A program made the position numbers and the translations under genes. Below are positions 1 through 7,248 of a stretch of 7,721 bases of DNA, in pieces. This stretch comes from Thermofilum sp. Lineage in GTDB: Archaea; Thermoproteota; Thermoprotei; Thermofilales; Thermofilaceae. Position 1 is the first letter of the stretch; each line of letters opens with the position of its first letter. The stretch is taken from contig JAJHRM010000117.1 in assembly GCA_020832965.1 (NCBI GenBank), positions 1-7,721 on the forward strand. The letters run 5' to 3'. The notes under the pieces are model-generated. The model was not told where the DNA came from. It did not search any database and saw only the letters and a program-made list of their open reading frames with translations.

Positions 1-675
1 CGTAGCTCGCGGGCCGAGCTCCATGATGTTCACGTTGCACTCGCACAGCGGGACAAGCCGCGTGAGCAGCAGAAGCTTCTGCCCCCAACTGTAAGCAGCA
101 GGGTTGAGGCCTATGCTCCGGACAAGAAGGTCCACCCACTCCTCTTTCGTGAACTCCCTCCTGGCGTCGAGGAACGTCCCCAAATCCAGGTTGTACACCT
201 GAAACGGTTCAAAGTCCACCAGCATTATCGGCTGGAACTGCGAGAGGCTAGGCTGAGAGGTAATCCACGAAGCGTGCTCGAGAACCCCAACACCCCAAAG
301 CCCGGAAAGTATCCTCTCGTACTTCTCCACGATAACGGGATCGGCTAGCGCGTTGTAGATCTGGAGGTTGGGGATGTACAGCACGTACACGCCCCTTTTA
401 AGATCGACCGACACTCTGAACTCGTCGATGAGCTTGATCCTGCCCTCTCTCAGCAGCTTGTTAAGCACCAGCTCCTTGTCCTTAGGGTCTGGGTAGTACT
501 CTTGAACCACGCGTGTCACGAGCTTTACCCAGTCCTCGCCTTTCTTGTAGTATTTGGAAACCAGGTACTCTGCGATGAAGCGAGGCAAGCGGGACACGAC
601 CTCGAGCCTTGCGAGGCTTTTCTCGACAGCAGCGTCGCCGAAAACGCTGACAATCTTGCTGTCGAGCTCGCTCAT
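1..675 (-). CDS. brxL: BrxL-type BREX protein (Lon-like AAA+ ATPase), N-terminal 225 residues, cut by window edge
   Basis: I translated this by hand; the reading frame is open from the ATG at 675 to base 1. The start MSELDSKIVS is followed by a region that matches my memory of BrxL: the block REFTKEEWVDLLVRSIGLNP (residues 173-192), then LLLLTRLVPLCECN and the MELGPRAT segment (residues 219-225). That last segment is the beginning of a Walker A loop (GPRxTGKS in the family), so the window ends just before the invariant GKS. The AAA+ core and Lon-like C-terminal domain lie outside. Known of the family: BrxL of type 1 and type 4 BREX forms ATP-driven ring assemblies with MCM-like architecture and is needed for blocking phage replication. 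It would act in the cytoplasm on DNA. The gene follows the DUF499 gene by 12 nt and is probably co-transcribed; a GGTG at 682-685 can serve as ribosome site. A GTG at 684 is an alternative start. Family assignment is by recall of motifs, not by search. Confidence 0.88.
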   Translation of the reverse strand, partial: MSELDSKIVSVFGDAAVEKSLARLEVVSRLPRFIAEYLVSKYYKKGEDWVKLVTRVVQEYYPDPKDKELVLNKLLREGRIKLIDEFRVSVDLKRGVYVLYIPNLQIYNALADPVIVEKYERILSGLWGVGVLEHASWITSQPSLSQFQPIMLVDFEPFQVYNLDLGTFLDARREFTKEEWVDLLVRSIGLNPAAYSWGQKLLLLTRLVPLCECNVNIMELGPRAT

Positions 676-681
676 CGCTCG

Positions 682-685
682 CACC
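682..685 (-). promoter_or_regulatory. Possible ribosome binding site for the brxL-type gene
   Basis: The minus strand reads GCGGTGCGAGCGATG. The GGTG lies 6 nt before the ATG at 675 and fits part of the archaeal anti-Shine-Dalgarno complement (GGTGATC). It is only four bases, so support is weak, but it favours the ATG at 675 over the GTG at 684. Confidence 0.3.
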
Positions 686-687
686 GC

Positions 688-3600
688 TTAAGGCAGGAAC
701 CTTTCAATGCTCCTTGTTACGCGGAAGTAATTGCTGAATATCTCTTTCACCTTACTTTCTGGAACTTTCCTGCCCAACCTCAATTCCATGACAACATCTT
801 TCCGTGCCGAGGCGGAAAATCTGCTCATCAGGTTGAGCACAGCCCTCACCTCGCTTCCCCTCAATTTATCAGTACTTGCATCTCTCAGCTCAAACGCTAG
901 CGAGAAAGCCTCTGCATCCAGACTGAACCTTGCCAGCTTCAGCGGCCCTCCAAGCATGTTCGAGAGAGCTATCAGTTGCTGACTCAGCTCGTCTACGTTG
1001 AAGTTGGGAGGCAGCCTGAGAGCTACGTCCTCTATGCCAACCTCGGGCGCTCGAGCGCCCTCCTCGTGCTTTTCAATCCAGACGCCAGCAGCCTCCTCGA
1101 TTTTCTCAAACGCTTTCTCGGCAACCTCTTCCTCCTCCTTCGGCTTAATGGTGAATCTGACAGTAGCTGTGTTCACGTCTAAGGTTATCTCTACAAGCTT
1201 GTCTCCGACGTCTATCACTTGGCCGTTCAGCAATCTCAAAGCCTCTCTCGCGACATCCTTATCGATGGGTTTAACGCCGTACGTTCCAAGCAGCAGGTTG
1301 CTGAGAAAGTCCTCCTCCCTCACAGAAGCGGGTATCGAGCCGCTCCTAGCCTCCCCTTCCAGAGCTTGGAGCACAGCGCGGGAGATCTCGTACGGCTTGG
1401 TCTTGTAGCCTAACTTACCCACCACATCCGCTAGGTACCCGTTAACGATCGACGTGTACCTGCTCATTAACTCGCTAAGATCGGCGCCTTCAACTTTTTC
1501 CGCTTCTTTGCCTTTATCACTCGATATCTGGAAACTGACGAACCTGCCCTCATCGAGGCTGAAGTATACGGCTTTCGAGTACAAGGATAGCACGCTCGCA
1601 ACGACCTCTCGCGACACGCGGAGGAGCTGGCGCTGCGCGAAGTACAAGGCATCCTCGATGTCTCTCAAAGCTTTGCTCCTCAACAAAGCTTCGTGCTTTT
1701 TCTTTATCTCTACATCCGACACCTCTTGACCTCGTCTCTTTAGGAGCAGGCTTTCGTACGCGCTCAATACCTCTTCGCTGATTTTATCACGCATTCTGGA
1801 AACGTAATCGACGAACCTGATGGTGCCCTGAAGCGTTGCTAACCTGTCGAGAATCCCTGCCAGCCTGTACTTAGACAAATCCGGCACCATGACGACCAGG
1901 TGGAGCGGTCTCTCTATCAGACCTTCACTAAGCGCTTTCTGGAGCCCCTCCGCGAGCTCGTTTACTAGCTCGTCGTAGCTCCTCCCCTTGACCGCCAATT
2001 CGTTGAACAGGGTCACATCCCACGGCGGCACGAGCACCAAAAGCAGCTTACCCTCCCGCTGAGAGTCGCGGAACGCCTTATCAGCGGTCAGCGCGCTTGG
2101 ATCCCGTACGCTGCTGAGGCTCATTAAAGCTGCGGAGATCCCTTTACTGTCCACGTGCACCCTCACGTTTCTGAAAAGATTCTGCACGGTGCTCTGCCCG
2201 ATGTAAATCGGAATTTCAGAAGGCTCCTGCAGCTTCTTCCTCTCTTCGTGAATGTACGCCGCTAACGTGCTGTAAACGGTTCTGTAGAGAGATGGGAGGA
2301 GGAACTTCCTGCCATCCAGCTCCCTCTCATCAATCCTAGAGCTCCTCATTTTCAGCTCCTCTATGGCGCTGCTCAGCTTATCTAGGAGCACGTACGCCCT
2401 ATCTCCGGCGATCGTTTGGAGGATCTCAAGCTGGATCTCGTCGAGCGGCGAGCCGTAGCGTTCAATCTCTCTTCTCTCTCCGAGCCCGAGGAGCACGCTC
2501 ACGTTCGCTGTCGCGCCCTTAGCCAAGATGTACTTGGCAGCCACGCTAGCGCACTCGTGAAGATCCCCTTCTAGCTCAGAGATCGCGGATTCGATGTCGG
2601 ACGTCGCTTGAACCCATTCGCTCTCGAACTCCCCCATCAACTCAGCCTGCGAGACTAACTTCTCGCTCAGGTGCTTCACGCCCACAGCGTAAGCGGACAT
2701 GGCATCCTTCCCCAGCGCTTCCTCGGCCGCCAACGCCGCTACCTGGATGACCGTCCTTACGTACTCGGTTCGGGGGGCGTCGAAGCTGTTCATCAGCTTC
2801 TTCAAGAGGTTCACCATACCGAGAGACAGCGGGTAAAACTTGCGCAGATCCCCCTTGTATTTCTCGTAAATTTCTCCGATGTTCAACTGGCGGGCCGCGT
2901 TAGCCAGCTGGGAGAGAAGCGCGCCCGCGGCCGCCTCCCTATCTCCAACAGCGCGAAAGACCCTGTGAAGCGCGATCGCGAGAGCGTGCTCAGGGCTGTA
3001 CGAGAACTCCAGAACCCTTACACCCCCAGCCCCCCTGCCGTACCGCTGCGATACCACCTCGAGATCGCTGACCAGCCCTTCCACCTTAGTGACGAAGGCG
3101 CTCACGTCGTGGTACTTCCGCAGCAGAGCCTCGATCTGCCTCCGATCCTGCTCCGCAAACACCCATATCACGACAGCCGAGCAGTACGCTTTGCTCAGCT
3201 CGGAGTATAGGTAGCTGAGGAAGTTAACGATAGAGTTCGCCTCAGCGAACACTTCATCCGCTGTTCGGGAGTCGCCGCTGCTCACAGCCTCGCCGTACCT
3301 TCTTATTCTCTCCGAAATACCGTAACCGAGCTCGTCGATGAGGACAAGGAGCCTAGGGGTTCCGTCCAGCTCCCTATACCTTTCCACAATCTCTCGCAGC
3401 AGCACAGCTAGATCTCTCGCGCCAACCTGCGCGAGCGCACCGCTCCGGCTGCCTAGAACCTGCGCTACGGCGTACACAAGCTTCGGGTCTTTAACTCTAG
3501 CAACTGGGTGATTGGGGTTAGCGTAGGATCTCAGCAGCGAGACGACGCGGGCGAGAGGCTTCTCCCTGGAGAAATCCAAGCCTAAAACAAGGGTTTCTTT

Positions 3601-4005
3601 CACGAGGCGATCATCGATAGCCAAGTGCGGGAGTTTCGCGTAGAGATTCGACGTGAAAAGGTGCCAGAGCACGATCAGCGAGTGCGTCTTCCCGAAGCCG
3701 AAACCGTGCGCTAAAGCCTCGCCGAACACTCCGGCACCGGCAAGGTACTTTGCAACTCTCTCAACGAACAGCTTAAGCGGCTCAGTGAAGTACGTTACAT
3801 CGAGAACATAAGCCGGGTCCGCGTACTTAGTTTGCTGAACCCCCTTCTCCCACGAGTCGAGCACTTGGTCGAAGCTCGGTATCAGCTCGCCGCGCAGCTC
3901 GCTCGGAGAAACCTTAAGCTGGAAGACCTCGCCGACAGGCCGAGCCGGCATCGACATCGTTTGAACGGGCATTACCACGTTAAAAAGTTCGCGCAGCGGT
4001 TTCAC
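688..4005 (-). CDS. DUF499-type P-loop ATPase of a BREX-like defence operon
   Basis: The protein has 1105 residues, a normal length for DUF499 and BrxC/PglY-sized proteins. The N-terminus (MKPLRELF, then YADPAYVLDVTYFTEPLKLF at residues 61-80) has the DUF499 look. Walker A is GFGFGKTHS at residues 101-109 (K106, T107), followed by the typical LIVLWHLF helix. Walker B is LLVLIDEL at 219-226 (D224, E225), and a probable sensor strand is VVIWVFAEQ at 278-286. The rest is mostly helical, with an acidic helix around 956-983. There is no signal peptide or membrane segment, so it should be cytoplasmic. It begins with GTG, and that codon overlaps the methylase stop as GTGA, which suggests translational coupling. 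Known: DUF499 ATPases recur beside DUF1156 methylases in archaeal and bacterial defence loci, and large P-loop proteins (BrxC/PglY) are core BREX parts. Inferred: it uses ATP to assemble or regulate the methylase/BrxL complex. Its biochemical activity is unknown. It is less likely to be a DISARM-like or restriction component. Confidence 0.88.
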   Translation of the reverse strand: MKPLRELFNVVMPVQTMSMPARPVGEVFQLKVSPSELRGELIPSFDQVLDSWEKGVQQTKYADPAYVLDVTYFTEPLKLFVERVAKYLAGAGVFGEALAHGFGFGKTHSLIVLWHLFTSNLYAKLPHLAIDDRLVKETLVLGLDFSREKPLARVVSLLRSYANPNHPVARVKDPKLVYAVAQVLGSRSGALAQVGARDLAVLLREIVERYRELDGTPRLLVLIDELGYGISERIRRYGEAVSSGDSRTADEVFAEANSIVNFLSYLYSELSKAYCSAVVIWVFAEQDRRQIEALLRKYHDVSAFVTKVEGLVSDLEVVSQRYGRGAGGVRVLEFSYSPEHALAIALHRVFRAVGDREAAAGALLSQLANAARQLNIGEIYEKYKGDLRKFYPLSLGMVNLLKKLMNSFDAPRTEYVRTVIQVAALAAEEALGKDAMSAYAVGVKHLSEKLVSQAELMGEFESEWVQATSDIESAISELEGDLHECASVAAKYILAKGATANVSVLLGLGERREIERYGSPLDEIQLEILQTIAGDRAYVLLDKLSSAIEELKMRSSRIDERELDGRKFLLPSLYRTVYSTLAAYIHEERKKLQEPSEIPIYIGQSTVQNLFRNVRVHVDSKGISAALMSLSSVRDPSALTADKAFRDSQREGKLLLVLVPPWDVTLFNELAVKGRSYDELVNELAEGLQKALSEGLIERPLHLVVMVPDLSKYRLAGILDRLATLQGTIRFVDYVSRMRDKISEEVLSAYESLLLKRRGQEVSDVEIKKKHEALLRSKALRDIEDALYFAQRQLLRVSREVVASVLSLYSKAVYFSLDEGRFVSFQISSDKGKEAEKVEGADLSELMSRYTSIVNGYLADVVGKLGYKTKPYEISRAVLQALEGEARSGSIPASVREEDFLSNLLLGTYGVKPIDKDVAREALRLLNGQVIDVGDKLVEITLDVNTATVRFTIKPKEEEEVAEKAFEKIEEAAGVWIEKHEEGARAPEVGIEDVALRLPPNFNVDELSQQLIALSNMLGGPLKLARFSLDAEAFSLAFELRDASTDKLRGSEVRAVLNLMSRFSASARKDVVMELRLGRKVPESKVKEIFSNYFRVTRSIERFLP

Positions 4006-6962
4006 GGGATCAGATTAAGCAGCGTGAGCACTGCCAGCTGCCTCTCACCGCCCTCGGCGGAAGGCGCGAGGAATTGGTCCAGCCCCCCACCTCTCTCCCC
4101 GCTTAACCCGAGATCGGACGCCCGCGCGGTTTCCAGCAAGACGATGCCCAAAGCTGCCGCCTCCGCAAGACTTTCGGTCGTCCAAGTGAAGAGCCTCTCA
4201 GCGAAGAGTTTCTCTTTGATGCTCGCTGCCCTAACAGAGGGGGCTCCACTGCTCCTCAGCGCCAAGTACGCGATATACGCGGCTCTCCCCGGGGCTAGCT
4301 GAGATAGGACATCCCAAGGCACCTTGGCGCCGCCTGCCAAAGCCTCGAAGAGCTGAGGCACGTAACCCTTCCCCTCCCCCTTAACCCCTCTTTCAGCCAC
4401 AAGACCCTTTTCCCTTAGCTTGTCGAGATCGTAGCCCAGTAGCTTAGCCACGGTCTGAGCGAAATCGTAGCTCAGCGGCAGGATGTCAGCCCTAGCCCTA
4501 CCGCTCTCGAGATCCACCCTAGAGAGGAGCCAGAGAGCCAAATAGCTGCGCGCAGCAGCGTCGCCCGCCATCGCTCCCAGCACGAGAGAGGAGACCTTCG
4601 CCGCGCGCTCGGCGTCCAACTTAACGGGTCCCTCCGCCAACGCCTTGCCGATTACGGGGGCAACGAAAGCCTCAGCCGCCAGCGCCGCAGCAGCGTCGAA
4701 GAGCTCGTCAAAGCTAGCGCCAACTACCTCGAAGCGCGTCGCAACCGCAAGCGCGGTTCCCAAGATCAAAGTCATCATATCAGCTGGGCTGGCGCCCGCT
4801 TCCTTGGCCACGCTCCTAGCCTCCTCTACCGCCTTAACGACCTCCCCTCTAAACCTCGCGTTCCCGAGCAAGCTCCTCCGAACGTCAACACCCACCTCAG
4901 CGAGCCTCTGCCGAGATCCCTTTCTGGCAACGATAATCAGGCTTGTCTCTTGAGCAACAACGTTCACCTGCCTTTTGTATCGCTCCTTCATCTCCGTTTT
5001 CAACGGCCAAATTCTTGTGACTACGTAGCCGGCCTCATACAGGGATCTGCCTACCGTCCTCCATGCAACATCTGTCGGGTGAGTGAACCAGAGGACGAGG
5101 AGCCCGTCATTCTTAAGAACCTTATAAGTTTCTTTAATGAATTGTTTGAAAAGTTTTTCAAAACGTTTATTTTTATCCTCCCTATCGTAAGTCACAACCT
5201 CCCTCTCCCGCGGCACGGTGGGGCTCGTCCAGCTCCAGCCAGAAAGCTTCAACCCGGGCTTAAAGTAATACTCGAGTACGGGCCACAAAGCCCTACGCAA
5301 AATAACCCAAAAGAACTCGCTCTTATCACTGTAAATCACTTGCTCGAAATAGGGCGGATCCACATTGATCAAATCCACGCTGCTAGAACCGAGCAGGCTG
5401 GAGAGATTCGTCGCATCTCCTAAGTATACCGAAACCCTATCGCCAATCCCCGCACCTCGAAATTCGTCGCAAAGGAACTTAAGAACGGGGAGAATTCCCC
5501 CAGCGATTCGAGAACTCTTCGATTCTGCATCACTAACTTCCAAGGCCCACTCAAGGCTACGCTCAGGAGATACGACAACCATTTCGCAGTATTCTTGCCT
5601 GAAATCTACTGTGCTCTCTCCCCTTAGAGTATGTCCTATTTTCGTACGTGATGGGTCCCAGCTTGTAGCTAAAGTATTATAGTCGGCCACTTTGTCTACT
5701 GCAAAAGCTAGGTAGAGGGCTACCGCCGCTCCAAACTCCCCATTCTTGCTTGTAAGTTCTTCAGCCATTTCGGCGACAAGCTTCGAGAGTTTAACTAATG
5801 AGAGAAGCTGGCGTGGGTTGAAGAGCATGTACCAACGAGCTAAGCCCCTGTTCCGTGCGGTGCTGGCCCACCTGTTATTCTGAGGAACCTCATCGAGTGG
5901 GATGTAACTCTGGAGGTCGAGAACTTCACTGCTCAGATCGCTCATAGCCTGTGTTAACAGTTGCCTCTCTCTAGGGTCTTCCCAAGCTGGGATGAACTCG
6001 TTACCAACCTGCTTGATGAAGGGTATGTGCAGCTCCAGCAGTTTCTCTTCGTGCTCAGGACCTACAGGCTCGAACTCTTCGACAATACTTCTCATCAGGG
6101 TAGCGTGCTCCCGGAACCACGCGTTAAAGGGGGTTTGCGGGTCACCTCTAAGCTTGAAGCTTTTACCGCAGTACGGGCACTTGACCTCCCTAGCACCAAC
6201 CCTTTCGAGAGCTTTCCCGGTTTCCCTGTCGGTTGTTTCAACGTGGAAAGTCTTCGCTTCTTTATCGTAGGTCACTTTCACGTACCTCCGCTTAAAGCCG
6301 CGCTTCTTCGTGAGCGAGGGTGTAACGCCCTGAAGCGGTATGAGACCTTTACAGAAGGGGCACCTAACCCCCCGAGCGAAAATGTAGTTATCCGCGTCCT
6401 CCGGGAAGTACTTCGCTAGCTCGCTCCGAGCTTTCGCGATAAACTGCTTGGCAGTCTTCAGCGTTTCTTCGAAGAGACCTGCATCCGCGTACTTCGCCGG
6501 GTACTCCAGGGTAGCCTTCAGGATCAGGTAGGCAACCGGGTTGTACTCCACAGCGATAGCCCTGAAGCCCGTTCTTAACGCCTCGAGAGGAATACTTCCC
6601 CCACCCGCCATCGGATCGAGCACCGTGATCATCTCTGGCTCTTTGCCTAACTGTTCGCGTACAAGCTTGGCAATATTCTCCCTTTTCGGATGAGTTACGT
6701 AAATGACCTTTCCGCCTCTATAGGCTTCTGAGATTCCTGATACTTGCTCAAATATATCGATGCTCGTGCTCGCAGGTAATATAGATGCTAACGTTAAAGT
6801 TCTAGCTGCTCCTGCAGGTCTTCGAGCAAACCACGTATGGATATTGTGAATTCTAGGAAGCCCCCAAATGCTAGCCTCTTTAGATGAAAGAATATTAACC
6901 TTTCCTATAGGGAAGTTCTCCTCTATAAAGCGCCGCACCTCAGAGTTGCCGCCAGTTGACAT
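4002..6962 (-). CDS. DUF1156/COG1743-type DNA methyltransferase (PglXI-like, probably adenine-specific)
   Basis: With the ATG at 6962 the protein has 986 residues; an upstream in-frame ATG at 7004 would add 14 (MELVIYGIVHRSVL). I prefer 6962 because DUF1156 proteins usually begin just before the RxxIExxFP segment and because a TATA-like element sits 24-31 nt upstream, as expected for a leaderless mRNA. Numbering is from 6962. The DUF1156 region is about 12-49 (ENFPIGKVN, then IHNIHTWFARRP). SAM-binding motif I is DPMAGGGS at 116-123; catalytic motif IV is DPPY at 535-538, followed by SDKSEFFWVILRR. Between them are two CPxC knuckles (C201/C204 and C262/C265), a likely zinc ribbon. From about 690 on, the protein is an alanine-rich helical extension. 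Known: COG1743 enzymes are predicted N6-adenine methylases; PglXI of type 3 BREX belongs here. Inferred: it marks host DNA so that the BREX-like machinery spares it, acting with the two downstream gene products. Motif I before motif IV with a long insert resembles alpha-type order. Adenine versus cytosine specificity is not proven by sequence. Confidence 0.9.
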   Translation of the reverse strand: MSTGGNSEVRRFIEENFPIGKVNILSSKEASIWGLPRIHNIHTWFARRPAGAARTLTLASILPASTSIDIFEQVSGISEAYRGGKVIYVTHPKRENIAKLVREQLGKEPEMITVLDPMAGGGSIPLEALRTGFRAIAVEYNPVAYLILKATLEYPAKYADAGLFEETLKTAKQFIAKARSELAKYFPEDADNYIFARGVRCPFCKGLIPLQGVTPSLTKKRGFKRRYVKVTYDKEAKTFHVETTDRETGKALERVGAREVKCPYCGKSFKLRGDPQTPFNAWFREHATLMRSIVEEFEPVGPEHEEKLLELHIPFIKQVGNEFIPAWEDPRERQLLTQAMSDLSSEVLDLQSYIPLDEVPQNNRWASTARNRGLARWYMLFNPRQLLSLVKLSKLVAEMAEELTSKNGEFGAAVALYLAFAVDKVADYNTLATSWDPSRTKIGHTLRGESTVDFRQEYCEMVVVSPERSLEWALEVSDAESKSSRIAGGILPVLKFLCDEFRGAGIGDRVSVYLGDATNLSSLLGSSSVDLINVDPPYFEQVIYSDKSEFFWVILRRALWPVLEYYFKPGLKLSGWSWTSPTVPREREVVTYDREDKNKRFEKLFKQFIKETYKVLKNDGLLVLWFTHPTDVAWRTVGRSLYEAGYVVTRIWPLKTEMKERYKRQVNVVAQETSLIIVARKGSRQRLAEVGVDVRRSLLGNARFRGEVVKAVEEARSVAKEAGASPADMMTLILGTALAVATRFEVVGASFDELFDAAAALAAEAFVAPVIGKALAEGPVKLDAERAAKVSSLVLGAMAGDAAARSYLALWLLSRVDLESGRARADILPLSYDFAQTVAKLLGYDLDKLREKGLVAERGVKGEGKGYVPQLFEALAGGAKVPWDVLSQLAPGRAAYIAYLALRSSGAPSVRAASIKEKLFAERLFTWTTESLAEAAALGIVLLETARASDLGLSGERGGGLDQFLAPSAEGGERQLAVLTLLNLIP

Positions 6963-6963
6963 C

Positions 6964-6981
6964 AGTACACTTCTGTGCACT
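6964..6981. promoter_or_regulatory. Inverted repeat at the methylase start, candidate operator
   Basis: AGTACAC-TTCT-GTGCACT is an inverted repeat with 6 of 7 positions paired and a 4-nt spacer. It lies between the TATA-like element (6986-6993) and the ATG at 6962, exactly where a repressor could block initiation. If translation starts at 7004 instead, the repeat is within coding sequence and may be chance. No regulator gene is seen in the window. Confidence 0.35.
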
Positions 6982-6985
6982 ATCC

Positions 6986-6993
6986 CATAAATT
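6986..6993 (-). promoter_or_regulatory. TATA-box-like element of the defence operon
   Basis: The minus strand reads AATTTATG here, 24-31 nt upstream of the ATG at 6962. This is the spacing of an archaeal TATA box to the start site of a leaderless transcript. The same 8-mer recurs at 7097-7104 on the same strand, so a longer transcript starting near 7070 is an alternative. The BRE upstream is not strongly purine-rich. There is no Shine-Dalgarno site before either candidate ATG. Confidence 0.4.
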
Positions 6994-7004
6994 ACTAACT
7001 CCAT

Positions 7005-7248
7005 TGCACTAACGCATGCGTCGCGCTTAGTGTTATTTGTTGCCTCGTATACAGCAGAGATTTGTGACTATAATGTTACATCGGTGGGTTGTGTGACATA
7101 AATTCTAGCCGGTGAACGAGTGTACGATGTACTTGAAATAAATTTCCAACTCGCGCGCTGTAGCTAGTTTCCGCGCGCTTTACGCTGTTGCTCTTCGCGA
7201 GCATTATTTGATCCTTTGTTAACAACCATGGACTCCTCCCATTAACCA
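7005..7248. other. Divergent intergenic region with promoter and operator candidates
   Basis: This AT-richer stretch separates the leftward defence operon from the rightward PRC-barrel gene. It holds an inverted repeat around the 10-bp palindrome ACGCATGCGT, a second minus-strand AATTTATG (7097-7104), an A/T-rich AAATAAATTT around 7136-7145 that could act as a TATA element on either strand, and a GC-rich patch at 7150-7201 bounded by CTCGCG and CGCGAG. I see no tRNA, C/D box RNA, CRISPR repeat or insertion-sequence end. A 21-codon minus-strand ORF (7164-7229) is described under findings. Confidence 0.6.
7007..7032. repeat. Inverted repeat around a 10-bp palindrome upstream of the operon
   Basis: CACTAA (7007-7012) and TTAGTG (7027-7032) are perfect 6-bp inverted arms 14 nt apart, and the palindrome ACGCATGCGT occupies 7012-7021 between them. 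TGCACTA at 7005-7011 repeats in the operator-like repeat at 6976-6982, 29 bp away, about three helical turns. Together they could form a two-site regulatory region. Function is inferred only from position and symmetry. Confidence 0.3.

Noticed and set aside
502..900. Plus-strand frame of 132 codons across the brxL/DUF499 junction
   Set aside because: It is antisense to two well-supported genes, and its protein is rich in His, Cys and Phe with no domain; it is a shadow.
2671..3210. Plus-strand frame of 179 codons inside the DUF499 gene
   Set aside because: It lies antisense to conserved ATPase sequence and shows no motif or ribosome site.
3832..4302. Plus-strand frame of 156 codons across the methylase/DUF499 overlap
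   Set aside because: It is antisense to the coupled junction and has low-complexity Ser/Ala composition typical of a shadow frame.
5105..5180. AT-rich pocket inside the methylase
   Set aside because: It encodes a Lys/Phe-rich helix in the correct frame (FEKLFKQFIKETYKVLKN), so the composition follows the residues; no insertion boundary is seen.
1..7004. Classical DISARM or type I/III restriction system
   Set aside because: No DrmA/DrmB/DrmC, helicase or nuclease motifs are visible, and the BrxL block points to BREX instead.
7122..7132. GTAC-GAT-GTAC short inverted repeat
   Set aside because: Only four self-complementary bases per arm with no extension; expected by chance.
7150..7201. CTCGCG and CGCGAG arms enclosing a GC-rich patch, possible structured RNA
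   Set aside because: Six-base arms 40 nt apart with little internal pairing; no C/D box, tRNA or riboswitch features.
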